Assembly (NCBI GenBank): GCA_022571825.1
Contig: JACZXC010000210.1
Coordinates: 1-5,908 of the forward strand
Length of the DNA stretch: 5,908 bases
Reading direction: 5' to 3'
Origin: Myxococcales bacterium
GTDB taxonomy: Bacteria; Myxococcota_A; UBA9160; SMWR01
A program made the translations under genes and the position numbers. This document shows, one piece after another, positions 1 to 5,908 of this stretch (the stretch's first letter is position 1; the number at the start of each line of letters is the position of its first letter). The notes below the pieces were generated by a model that saw only the letters and a program-made list of their open reading frames with translations, did not search any database and was not told the origin of the DNA.

Positions 1-602
1 CCGAGATCGGCCTTGTTCACCAGGAAGATGTCGGGTTGTTCGAGGATTCCGGCCTTCATGAACTGGAGGATGTCCCCCGCGCCCGGACTCACGACGTACA
101 CGAGGGTGTCGACCAACGCGGCGACTTCGACCTCCGACTGGCCCACACCGACGGTCTCGACGAAGACCCGGTCGAAGGCCGCGGAGAGAATCACCACCCC
201 GGCCCGGGTGCTGTCTGCGAGTCCCCCCAATCGGTCGCGGGCCGCCATGCTGCGGATGAAGACCCCCGGATCCGATGCGCCGGAGCGCACACGGATCCGG
301 TCGCCCAGCAGGGCGCCACCGCTCTCTCGGCTCGAGGGATCGACGGCGATGATGGCGAGGGTGTCGCCGCGCGGACGCAGGGCACGCACGAGCGTGTCGA
401 GGAGCGTGGACTTTCCAACCCCCGGGGCGCCGGTAATCCCGATCCGCGCGGCGCCGGGGAAAGGGATCTTGTGCTCCAGGGCTTCCAGCAGTGCGAGGGC
501 CTGTTCCCGTTGCTCGGGGCGGCGGTCGTCGGTGAGGTTGAGCGCCTGGGGGACGGCGTCGCGATCGCGGGCGAGCAGTCGCTGGGCGAGTTCAAGCGGC
601 AG
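1..602 (-). CDS. meaB: MeaB, GTPase chaperone of a B12-dependent acyl-CoA mutase (3' end off window)
   Basis: MeaB is a SIMIBI-class G protein that uses GTP to gate adenosylcobalamin delivery to acyl-CoA mutases and to protect them from inactivation in the cytoplasm. Counting from the CTG at 602, 200 codons are visible. The P-loop GAPGVGKST is at residues 58-66, VDPSS at 87-91, GGALLGDRIR at 95-104, the signature ETVGVGQSE (switch II side) at 149-157, and the base-specificity motif NKAD at 196-199. The N-terminal helix (ELAQRLLARDRDA) is typical of the family. MeaB proteins usually run about 310-340 residues, so roughly the last third, including the dimerisation arm, lies beyond position 1. 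The gene directly follows the mutase gene on the same strand and overlaps its end by 11 bases, as expected for partners. The start is uncertain: this frame has no ATG, GTG or TTG near the family N-terminus. I chose CTG because GGAG lies 7 bases upstream. An in-frame GTG at 686 would add 28 residues that do not resemble MeaB. The family call is very secure; the start is not. Confidence 0.93.
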   Translation of the reverse strand, partial: MPLELAQRLLARDRDAVPQALNLTDDRRPEQREQALALLEALEHKIPFPGAARIGITGAPGVGKSTLLDTLVRALRPRGDTLAIIAVDPSSRESGGALLGDRIRVRSGASDPGVFIRSMAARDRLGGLADSTRAGVVILSAAFDRVFVETVGVGQSEVEVAALVDTLVYVVSPGAGDILQFMKAGILEQPDIFLVNKADL

Positions 603-2595
603 GGATCGACTCCGACACGACGTCCACGATTTCCCGCATGATCCGGGCGAGATCGAAATCTCTGGGCGTGTAGACCCGGCGCACACCGGCCCGGCGCAGC
701 TGCTCGGCGTCCGGCTCGGGAATGATTCCGCCCACGACCACCGGCATGTCTTCGAGGCCGACCTTGCGCAGCTGATCCAGCACGTCCAGCACCAGGGTCC
801 CGTGGGAGCCCGATAGGATCGACAGGCCGATCACATGGACTCCCTCGTCCCGCGCCGATCGCGCGATCTCGTCCGGGGTGAGGCGGATGCCGTCGTAGAC
901 CACCTCCATTCCCACGTCCCGCGCTTTGACCGCGATCTGCTCGGCCCCGTTGCTGTGGCCATCGAGCCCCGGCTTGCCGATCAGTATCTTGAGTGGTCGA
1001 CCCAGCCTGTCCGAGAGCTGGTGCACTCGGTCGCGAACCTCACGCAGCCCGGGAGCCGATTCGTTGGCCCGACCGGCGACGACACCCGTGGGCGCCCGGT
1101 ACTCGCCGAACAGGCCACGCAAGGTGTCGGTCCACTCGCCGGTGGTAGCCCCCGACGTCGCGGCACGTATCGAGGCAGGCATCACGTTGCCCCCGGCCTG
1201 GAGCACATCCTTCAGGTTCTGGAGCGCGGCATCGACCTCGGCGGCGTTGCGGCGAATTCGGAAGGCTTCGAGCCGCTCGATCTGCTCCCGTTCAGCCGAC
1301 TCATCGATCCGAAGGGTCAACTGCGCTCCGGCGCCCAGGGGAGACGGCTCGGCTTCGGTGTAGGTGTTGACGCCCACGACCTCGAGCTCGCCGCTCTCGA
1401 TGGCGCGAGTCCGCTCCGTGTGGGAGGCGACGAGCCTCTGCTTCATGTAGGCGTTCTCGACCGCCGCAACCGCACCCCCCATCGCCAGCACCTTCTCCAG
1501 CTCCGCGCGTGCCGCCTCCCGGAGCTCCCGGGTTCGGGCTTCGACCACATGAGAGCCGTCGAAGAGATCTTCGTACTCGAGGAGGTCGGTCTCGAAGGCC
1601 AGTATCTGCTGAATTCGCAGCGACCATTGCTGGTCCCAGGGGCGAGGCAGGCCCAGCGCCTCATTCCAGGCGGGCAGCTGCAGGGCGCGACAACGCGCGT
1701 TCTTCGAGAACGTCACGCCCAGTGCCTCCAGGGTGATCCGGATGACGTTGTTCTCGGGCTGGGCTGCGGTCAGTCCGAGGCTGTTGACCTGAACGCCGTA
1801 TCGGAAACGGCGGTGTTTGGACTCCTTCACCCCGTATCGTTCCCGGGTGAGCTCATCCCAGAGTTCGGCCATCGCGCGAACCTTGCAGATCTCTTCCACG
1901 AATCGGATGCCCGAGTTGAGGAAGAAGGAGATGCGACCGACGATGCGGGGCAGAGCGTCCGCGGGAACGTCGTCCCGGTCTCGCACGGCATCGAGAATGG
2001 CCAGGGCCGTCGCCAGCGCATACGCGATCTCCTGCACCGGGGTCGCTCCGGCCTCCTGGAGGTGGTAGGAGCAGACGTTGGTGGGATTCCACTGGGGCAC
2101 CGCATCGACGGTGTAGGCGACCATGTCGCTGATCAGGCGCATCGAGGGCTCCGGCGGAAAGATGTAGGTGCCGCGGGACAGGTACTCCTTGATCACGTCG
2201 TTCTGGGTGGTGCCGTGAAGCTGCGCCGGCACGATCTGGTTGCGCTCGGCCACCGCGATGTAGAGGGCGAGGAGCCAAGCGGCGGTGGCGTTGATCGTCA
2301 TCGACGTGTTCATGCGATCGAGGGGAATGCCCTCAAACAGCGCCGCCATGTCGTCGATGTGACCGATGGGAACTCCGACCTTGCCGACCTCTCCCCGGGC
2401 GAGGGGATGATCGGAATCGAAGCCGGTCTGCGTGGGCAGGTCGAAGGCGACGGAGAGACCCGTCTGGCCCTTGGCCAGGTTGGTTCGGTACAGCTGGTTG
2501 CTGGCCTCGGCGGAGGTGTGTCCGGAGTAGGTTCGGAAGACCCAGGGGCGGTCGCGTCGGTTGGTTCGCTGATCGGTCACGTGCCCTTGGCTCAT
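592..2595 (-). CDS. meaA: Ethylmalonyl-CoA mutase-type (MeaA/Ecm) B12-dependent acyl-CoA mutase
   Basis: This 667-residue cytoplasmic enzyme is a one-chain adenosylcobalamin-dependent acyl-CoA mutase. Ecm enzymes convert ethylmalonyl-CoA to methylsuccinyl-CoA. The catalytic TIM barrel covers about residues 18-500. It opens with RTYSGHTSAEASN (21-33) and then AFDLPTQTGFDSDH (50-63), where methylmalonyl-CoA mutases have AFDLATHRGYDSD. SYHLQEAGATP (176-186) contains the catalytic-type His178. After a linker around 500-535 comes the B12 domain (about 535-660): DGHSNG (545-550, giving the DxHxxG motif with cobalt-ligand His547), LSILSGSH (591-598) and VGGIIP (621-626). The length, the one-chain form, the PTQTG signature and the wording around QLPAWNEALGLPRPWDQQW match the MeaA/Ecm subfamily as I know it, rather than the two-chain or roughly 720-residue methylmalonyl-CoA mutases. 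The frame stays open upstream to 2889, but similarity begins just after the ATG at 2595, and upstream residues overlap the divergent gene. No clear Shine-Dalgarno precedes this ATG; a GTG at 2580 is an alternative. meaB follows in the same operon. Mutase family is near certain; the exact substrate is inferred. Confidence 0.9.
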   Translation of the reverse strand: MSQGHVTDQRTNRRDRPWVFRTYSGHTSAEASNQLYRTNLAKGQTGLSVAFDLPTQTGFDSDHPLARGEVGKVGVPIGHIDDMAALFEGIPLDRMNTSMTINATAAWLLALYIAVAERNQIVPAQLHGTTQNDVIKEYLSRGTYIFPPEPSMRLISDMVAYTVDAVPQWNPTNVCSYHLQEAGATPVQEIAYALATALAILDAVRDRDDVPADALPRIVGRISFFLNSGIRFVEEICKVRAMAELWDELTRERYGVKESKHRRFRYGVQVNSLGLTAAQPENNVIRITLEALGVTFSKNARCRALQLPAWNEALGLPRPWDQQWSLRIQQILAFETDLLEYEDLFDGSHVVEARTRELREAARAELEKVLAMGGAVAAVENAYMKQRLVASHTERTRAIESGELEVVGVNTYTEAEPSPLGAGAQLTLRIDESAEREQIERLEAFRIRRNAAEVDAALQNLKDVLQAGGNVMPASIRAATSGATTGEWTDTLRGLFGEYRAPTGVVAGRANESAPGLREVRDRVHQLSDRLGRPLKILIGKPGLDGHSNGAEQIAVKARDVGMEVVYDGIRLTPDEIARSARDEGVHVIGLSILSGSHGTLVLDVLDQLRKVGLEDMPVVVGGIIPEPDAEQLRRAGVRRVYTPRDFDLARIMREIVDVVSESIPAA
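610..613 (-). promoter_or_regulatory. Putative Shine-Dalgarno GGAG for meaB
   Basis: On the minus strand GGAG lies inside the last codons of the mutase gene, followed by 7 bases and then CTG at 602-600. This is normal ribosome-binding spacing, and it favours CTG as the meaB start over the out-of-frame TTG at 595-593, which sits 14 bases from the same GGAG. It is read directly from the sequence; its use is inferred. Confidence 0.4.
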
Positions 2596-2734
2596 CGCAG
2601 GGGTGCAAGTGCGCAAGTACGCGAGAAGGCTAACGAAAACCGAGTTGTGGGGCAATTCGTGTGCTTGCGACCGCGCCCGACTGGCGGGTGACATAACCGC
2701 GTGTCTCGCGCGCACGATGTATGCTGCGGCGTCC
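2596..2734. promoter_or_regulatory. Divergent intergenic promoter region between the mutase and srkA genes
   Basis: This 139-base gap is the only space for promoters of both divergent operons. On the minus strand, TTGCCC (2655-2650) is followed by a 17-base spacer and TAGCCT (2632-2627), a weak sigma70-like pair that would give a leader of about 25 bases before the mutase ATG. On the plus strand I see only poor -10 candidates (CATAAC at 2692-2697, TATGCT at 2720-2725) without a matching -35. Close to the mutase start, GCAAGT occurs twice, at 2605-2610 and 2613-2618, 8 bases apart, and the inverted CTTGC occurs at 2664-2668. These could be operator half-sites. Neither start codon has a convincing Shine-Dalgarno. 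The promoter assignments are weak inference. Confidence 0.35.
2627..2655 (-). promoter_or_regulatory. Candidate sigma70-like promoter for the meaA-meaB operon
   Basis: Read on the minus strand, TTGCCC (four of six matches to the -35 consensus) and TAGCCT (three of six to the -10) are exactly 17 bases apart. Transcription would begin near 2620, leaving about 25 bases before the ATG at 2595. The position is sensible and the spacing ideal, but the hexamers are weak, and in a GC-rich genome such pairs arise by chance. Confidence 0.25.
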
Positions 2735-3772
2735 ATGTCGGAATTCTTCTTCGAGCTGACCCCCGACCGCGTTCTGCGGGCCGTGGAGGCGGGTGGGTTC
2801 GACCCGACGGGCCACTGCTCGCCTCTGACGTGCCTCGAGAATCGCGTATACGACCTCCGCCTCTGGGACGAGTCCCACATCGTGGTCAAGTTCTATCGGC
2901 CGGGGCGCTGGAGCGCCGAAGCCATCGCGGAAGAGCACCGATTTCTCCTGGACCTGCGCGACGCGGAGATCCCCGTATGCGCGCCGATCGCCTTTCCCGA
3001 TGGCGCGACCCTGCACGAGGTCGAGGGCATCCACTACGCGATCTGGCCGCGAACCGGAGGCCGCGCTCCGACGGAGTTCAACGACGAAGAGATCTCCATT
3101 TTGGGGCGCCTGCTGGCCCGTATTCACAATGTGGGCGCCGCCGGGACCGCTCCCCATCGGCTGCGTCTCGACACCCAGACCGTGGCCCGGGCACCCCTCG
3201 AGTTTCTCGAGGAACAGGGATTCCTGCCCGCCGAGTGCCAACGCCGCTACCGGCACGCGGTGGAGCGCGTCGCGACGCTCTACGACGAGTGGAGCCGAGG
3301 GGTTCCGACCCATCGCATCCACGGTGACTGTCACGTCGGGAATCTCCTGCGCGGGGACCAAGGCTGGTTCTTTCTCGACTTCGATGACTTCGTGGTGGGT
3401 CCGGCGGTGCACGACGTGTGGATGCTGCTGCCCGGGCGCGATGCCGAGGGAGTCCGCCAGCGCGCGCTGCTGATCGAAGCCTACCGCCAGTTCCGCGAGT
3501 TCGATTCCCGCTGGCTGCGATTGGTCGAGCCCCTGCGCGCCTTCCGCTTCGTCTTCTACGCCGCGTGGATTGCCCGCCGTTGGGACGACGCCGCCTTTCC
3601 GGCGGCCTTTCCCCACTTCGGGTCGCCGTCCTATTGGGAGAACGAGACCCGCGATTTGGAGGAGCTGATCGAAGCGCTCCTCCGAGGGGCCACTGACCTG
3701 CCCGAGGGATTGGATCCCCTCCCAATCTCCGGGCCAGAGCTCACGAAAAAGGACTACTTCTGGGACCTCTGA
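2735..3772 (+). CDS. srkA: SrkA/YihE (RdoA)-like Ser/Thr protein kinase
   Basis: This 345-residue cytoplasmic kinase belongs to the APH-like fold family. E. coli SrkA is a Ser/Thr kinase linked to stress response and survival. The family wording is visible throughout: LENRVY (34-39), VVKFYRPGRWSAE (50-62) with likely ATP-contacting Lys52, an EEH motif (66-68), IPVCAPIAF (79-87), HGDCHVGN (196-203) with catalytic Asp198 and metal-binding Asn203, FLDFDD (213-218) with metal-binding Asp215, GPAVHDVWMLL (222-232), EPLRAFRFVFYAAW (265-278) and ARRWDDAAFP (280-289). The length is slightly above the 328 residues of E. coli SrkA because of a C-terminal tail (about 322-345) ending in KKDYFWDL. I chose ATG 2735 because MSEFFFELTPDRVL matches the family N-terminus; an ATG at 2717 would add six residues. 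The frame opens further upstream, but that part is not family-like. Its stop overlaps the next gene (TGATG), so the two are probably co-translated. The substrate is unknown, and aminoglycoside phosphotransferase is a less likely reading because of the full-length SrkA resemblance. Confidence 0.92.
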   Translation: MSEFFFELTPDRVLRAVEAGGFDPTGHCSPLTCLENRVYDLRLWDESHIVVKFYRPGRWSAEAIAEEHRFLLDLRDAEIPVCAPIAFPDGATLHEVEGIHYAIWPRTGGRAPTEFNDEEISILGRLLARIHNVGAAGTAPHRLRLDTQTVARAPLEFLEEQGFLPAECQRRYRHAVERVATLYDEWSRGVPTHRIHGDCHVGNLLRGDQGWFFLDFDDFVVGPAVHDVWMLLPGRDAEGVRQRALLIEAYRQFREFDSRWLRLVEPLRAFRFVFYAAWIARRWDDAAFPAAFPHFGSPSYWENETRDLEELIEALLRGATDLPEGLDPLPISGPELTKKDYFWDL

Positions 3773-5844
3773 TGGGGCGGCCCGCGATCGCGCGTTTCCT
3801 GCGGGCCGGGCCGTGGGTCCTGCTCTTTGCCTTCGGGGCTTCGCTTTCGCTCCAGAATATTCGCACCTTCGACTACTGGTGGCACCTGCGCACGGGTCAG
3901 CTGATCGCCGAGTCGGGCGCCGTCCCCAAGGTCGATCCCTACACCTATACGGTGGCCGGTTCCACCTGGGTGGACGTCCATTGGCTCCACCAGCTCGGTC
4001 TCCACGCTCTATACACCGTCGGAGGTCACGCCGCGGTAGTCTGGGGCAAGCTCGCCCTGGTCTTTGCGCTGCTCGCGATCCTGGGACGGATCGGCCATCG
4101 GCGCGAACGGCCCTTCGTGACCGCTTTCGCCCTCACGCTGATGCTGCTGGTGGCCGGCGACCGCTTCATGCCGCGTCCCGAGCTGCCGACCTTCGTCTGC
4201 CTGGCCGCGGTTCTCGCGCTGCTCGACCGCTTCTCTCGCCGGGGTGATGCCTGGATCTACGCCATCGTCCCGATCCAGATGGTCTGGGCGAACCTCCACG
4301 GCTTGTTCGCGCTGGGCGTCGCGGTCTGCGGCATCATGTTCGTGGCGGAGATGCTCCGACCCGTCATCACACCGGGCGATCGCCTGCGCCGCGATCGCCT
4401 GGGGCGGTTGGCGGCGGTCACCGCCCTGGCGGCCCTGGCCTCCTTCGCCAACCCGAACTTCATCGACGGCGCCCTGTATCCCCTCCAGCAGCTCGGGATG
4501 ATCGGGCCGCTGGAGGATCGGGGAACCTTCGGCTCGATCGTGGCGGAATTGATTCCGCCGATCGGCGGCGAGCAGCCCTTGAATGCCCTCGCGATCGGGC
4601 TCGCCTCGGCCCTCGCCGTCGGTTCCTTTGCCGCGATGGCGGTCAACTGGCGACGGCTTCACGGTGCCGATCCGCTGGTCTGGGTCGCGTTCCTGTACCT
4701 CGGTCTGGGGGCCAAGCGCAATCTGGCGCTGTTCGCCATCGCCGCCGCCCCGATCCTGGTGCGAAACGCGAACGAGTTCCTCGATGCCCATCCGGTTCCC
4801 CTGCGCATCCGGCGAGCCGCCGCCGCCGGGGTCGCGCTGTCGCTCGCGGTGCTGGTCGTCGACGTGACGACCGGGCGCTTCTTCCCCCGGATCGGTACCT
4901 ATCGCGAGTCCGGTTTCGGGGTGATGGAGGTCTTCTTCCCGGTGGCCCAGGCCGAATGGATCGCAACCCACCGGCCACCCGGGCCGATCGCACACCACAT
5001 GGCCGACGGGGGCTATCTGATCTGGCGCCTCTGGCCCGACTATCGGGTGATGACCGACGGTCGCCTCGAAGTCTTCGGAGCCGAGAAGTTCGTCGCGCTT
5101 CAGCCCAGTGTGCCCGAACGCTTCCGCGCCCTCGACCGCGAATACCATTTCGGGTCGGTGCTGGTCCACTATTCGCTCGTCTCCTCCGACGCGATGCTCT
5201 GGTGGCTCTACCTGAACTCGAACTGGAAGCTGGTATTGGTGGACGACGCGGCCGCGCTCTTCGTGCGCGTGGGTCCCGGGGAAGCCACCGCGGAGCCGGA
5301 GATCGATCTCGACGCCCCCGACCTGTTCCCCCCCCTCGACGAGGCCGGCGACGGGGAGTTCGTGATTCGCGGTTTTGCACGGACCAATTTTTTCAACGCC
5401 ATGCATCGGCCCCGAAGGGCCCTCGAAGTCTGGGAGAAGGTCCTGGCGCGGCGGCCCCAGCTGGCGAAGCGGGCCACCGTCCACGCCATGTTGCTCCAGA
5501 AGAGCGGCTTCGGAGCGGCGGCCGAGGCGATTTTGCGATCCCAGCTCGCCGAACGCCCGGACGACGCCGTTCTGTTCACCCAGGTGGGAGATCTCCGGCT
5601 CGAGTCCGGGGATCGGGAAGCGGCGCGGGAGCTCTACGACCGCGCGCTGGCCCTGGATCCGAAGCTCTCCCACGCCCTGCACCAACGCGCGCTGCTCGCG
5701 GAAATGGAGGGGGATCGGGAGCAGGCGGCCGCGCTCTACCTGCGGGTCCTGGGCAGCATCCATCCCGCCCATCCGATCGCCCTGGGCGCCGCCCTGCGGC
5801 TTCAGGCCCTGGGGGCGGTGGCCGAGCCCTTCTTCACGGAGTGA
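3772..5844 (+). CDS. Polytopic membrane protein with C-terminal TPR domain, GT-C-like, function unknown
   Basis: I do not recognise a named gene. The 690-residue product has an N-terminal membrane half with hydrophobic segments at about 14-30, 87-106, 117-130, 137-152, 160-195 (probably two), 211-228, 270-290, 301-331 (probably two) and 347-364. The first loop after the first segment carries FDYWWHLRTGQLI (33-45), VDPYTYT (54-60) and WVDVHWL (66-72). An acidic, aromatic first periplasmic loop is typical of GT-C-fold, polyprenyl-phosphate-sugar-using glycosyltransferases and related proteins. Further conserved-looking motifs are WANLHG (172-177) and, in a soluble segment, ADGGYLIWRL (411-420) followed by VMTDGRLEVFG (426-436). 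From about 535 to 665 come three or four TPR-like helical pairs, the clearest at 597-630 (AARELYDRALALDP) and 631-664. GGGA at 3762-3765 lies 6 bases before the ATG, and the ATG shares one base with the srkA stop, suggesting translational coupling. A role in envelope glycan or lipid modification is a guess; a non-enzymatic scaffold is possible. Confidence 0.85.
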   Translation: MGRPAIARFLRAGPWVLLFAFGASLSLQNIRTFDYWWHLRTGQLIAESGAVPKVDPYTYTVAGSTWVDVHWLHQLGLHALYTVGGHAAVVWGKLALVFALLAILGRIGHRRERPFVTAFALTLMLLVAGDRFMPRPELPTFVCLAAVLALLDRFSRRGDAWIYAIVPIQMVWANLHGLFALGVAVCGIMFVAEMLRPVITPGDRLRRDRLGRLAAVTALAALASFANPNFIDGALYPLQQLGMIGPLEDRGTFGSIVAELIPPIGGEQPLNALAIGLASALAVGSFAAMAVNWRRLHGADPLVWVAFLYLGLGAKRNLALFAIAAAPILVRNANEFLDAHPVPLRIRRAAAAGVALSLAVLVVDVTTGRFFPRIGTYRESGFGVMEVFFPVAQAEWIATHRPPGPIAHHMADGGYLIWRLWPDYRVMTDGRLEVFGAEKFVALQPSVPERFRALDREYHFGSVLVHYSLVSSDAMLWWLYLNSNWKLVLVDDAAALFVRVGPGEATAEPEIDLDAPDLFPPLDEAGDGEFVIRGFARTNFFNAMHRPRRALEVWEKVLARRPQLAKRATVHAMLLQKSGFGAAAEAILRSQLAERPDDAVLFTQVGDLRLESGDREAARELYDRALALDPKLSHALHQRALLAEMEGDREQAAALYLRVLGSIHPAHPIALGAALRLQALGAVAEPFFTE

Positions 5845-5908
5845 CGGGGAAGGTGAACGCTTGGTTCGAGATGAACGCGAATGGAATCCCGGCGTCGGTG
5901 GCGAGGGT
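5834..5908 (-). CDS. Possible C-terminal end of a convergent gene (5' part off window)
   Basis: Reading the minus strand from the window edge, an open frame of 24 codons ends at TGA 5836-5834, with a C-terminus reading NQAFTFPVTP. Twenty of 24 codons end in G or C, in keeping with real genes here, and the peptide is mixed and mildly hydrophobic rather than low-complexity. If real, it overlaps the last 11 bases of the membrane protein gene tail to tail. It is too short to assign a family. The alternative is a plus-strand gene starting at GTG 5853 or ATG 5871, whose frame is also open to the edge, so the call is tentative. Confidence 0.35.
   Translation of the reverse strand, partial: TLATDAGIPFAFISNQAFTFPVTP

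Noticed and set aside
191..595. A 134-codon minus-strand frame starting at a TTG that overlaps the mutase stop (TTGA)
   Set aside because: The overlap looks like a coupled start, but the product is Ser-, Pro- and Arg-rich and runs out of frame with the unmistakable MeaB P-loop. It would matter only if a frameshift were shown.
13..816. Plus-strand open frame of 267 codons antisense to meaB and the mutase end
   Set aside because: It is a Ser- and Arg-rich translation without motifs that crosses two genes well supported on the other strand.
835..2691. A 618-codon plus-strand open frame antisense to the mutase gene
   Set aside because: It is codon-phased with the mutase on the other strand, its product shows no recognisable motif, and such frames are expected in GC-rich genes. 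The mutase frame carries clear family motifs throughout.
2603..2734. N-terminal extension of the kinase from an ATG at 2603
   Set aside because: The 44 added residues are Arg-, Ala- and Cys-rich and unlike SrkA, whose N-terminus matches from ATG 2735.
2596..2889. N-terminal extension of the mutase up to an in-frame ATG at 2889
   Set aside because: The extra 98 residues overlap the start of the divergent kinase gene and do not resemble mutase N-termini, and family similarity begins right after the ATG at 2595.
4009..5772. A 587-codon minus-strand open frame antisense to the membrane protein
   Set aside because: Its product is a Gly-, Glu-, Arg- and His-rich string without motifs, a shadow of biased third positions. 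The plus frame has membrane segments and TPRs.
5853..5908. A plus-strand gene start at GTG 5853 or ATG 5871
   Set aside because: Fewer than 20 codons are visible and the purine run before GTG is too close to serve as a normal ribosome site. I judged the minus-strand frame slightly better, although the choice is not secure.

Overview
The window is dense, GC-rich bacterial chromosome with strong G/C preference at third codon positions; that bias explains the long open frames lying antisense to the real genes. The gene content (a one-chain ethylmalonyl-CoA-mutase-type enzyme with its MeaB chaperone, an SrkA-type kinase, and a large membrane protein with TPR repeats) suits a free-living, GC-rich Gram-negative such as a myxobacterial, deltaproteobacterial or Binatota-like lineage. 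No marker gene here fixes the taxonomy, so that is inference.

Layout. Positions 1-602 (minus) hold the first 200 residues of the G-protein chaperone MeaB; its C-terminus lies off the left edge. Positions 592-2595 (minus) hold a complete B12-dependent acyl-CoA mutase of the MeaA/Ecm type. The two form a minus-strand operon (mutase, then meaB) with overlapping ends. Positions 2596-2734 are a short divergent intergenic region. From there a plus-strand pair reads right: an SrkA/YihE-like kinase (2735-3772), then a 690-residue polytopic membrane protein with a C-terminal TPR domain (3772-5844), joined by a TGATG stop/start overlap. At the right edge, a minus-strand frame ending at 5834 may be the last 24 codons of a convergent gene.

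How the genes work together. The minus operon is a self-contained module: the mutase rearranges the carbon skeleton of an acyl-CoA using adenosylcobalamin, and MeaB uses GTP to gate cofactor loading and protect the enzyme. The likely pathway is ethylmalonyl-CoA assimilation or related acyl-CoA metabolism, but no crotonyl-CoA carboxylase/reductase gene lies in the window to confirm it. The plus-strand pair looks co-translated. The kinase is a recognisable family member, whereas the membrane protein has no function I can name beyond a GT-C-like appearance.

I found no RNA genes, insertion sequences, CRISPR arrays, integrases or clear terminators, and no obvious undescribed defence or mobile system. 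The points most worth checking are the missing standard start codon of meaB, the coupling of an SrkA-type kinase to a TPR membrane protein, and the identity of the edge gene.
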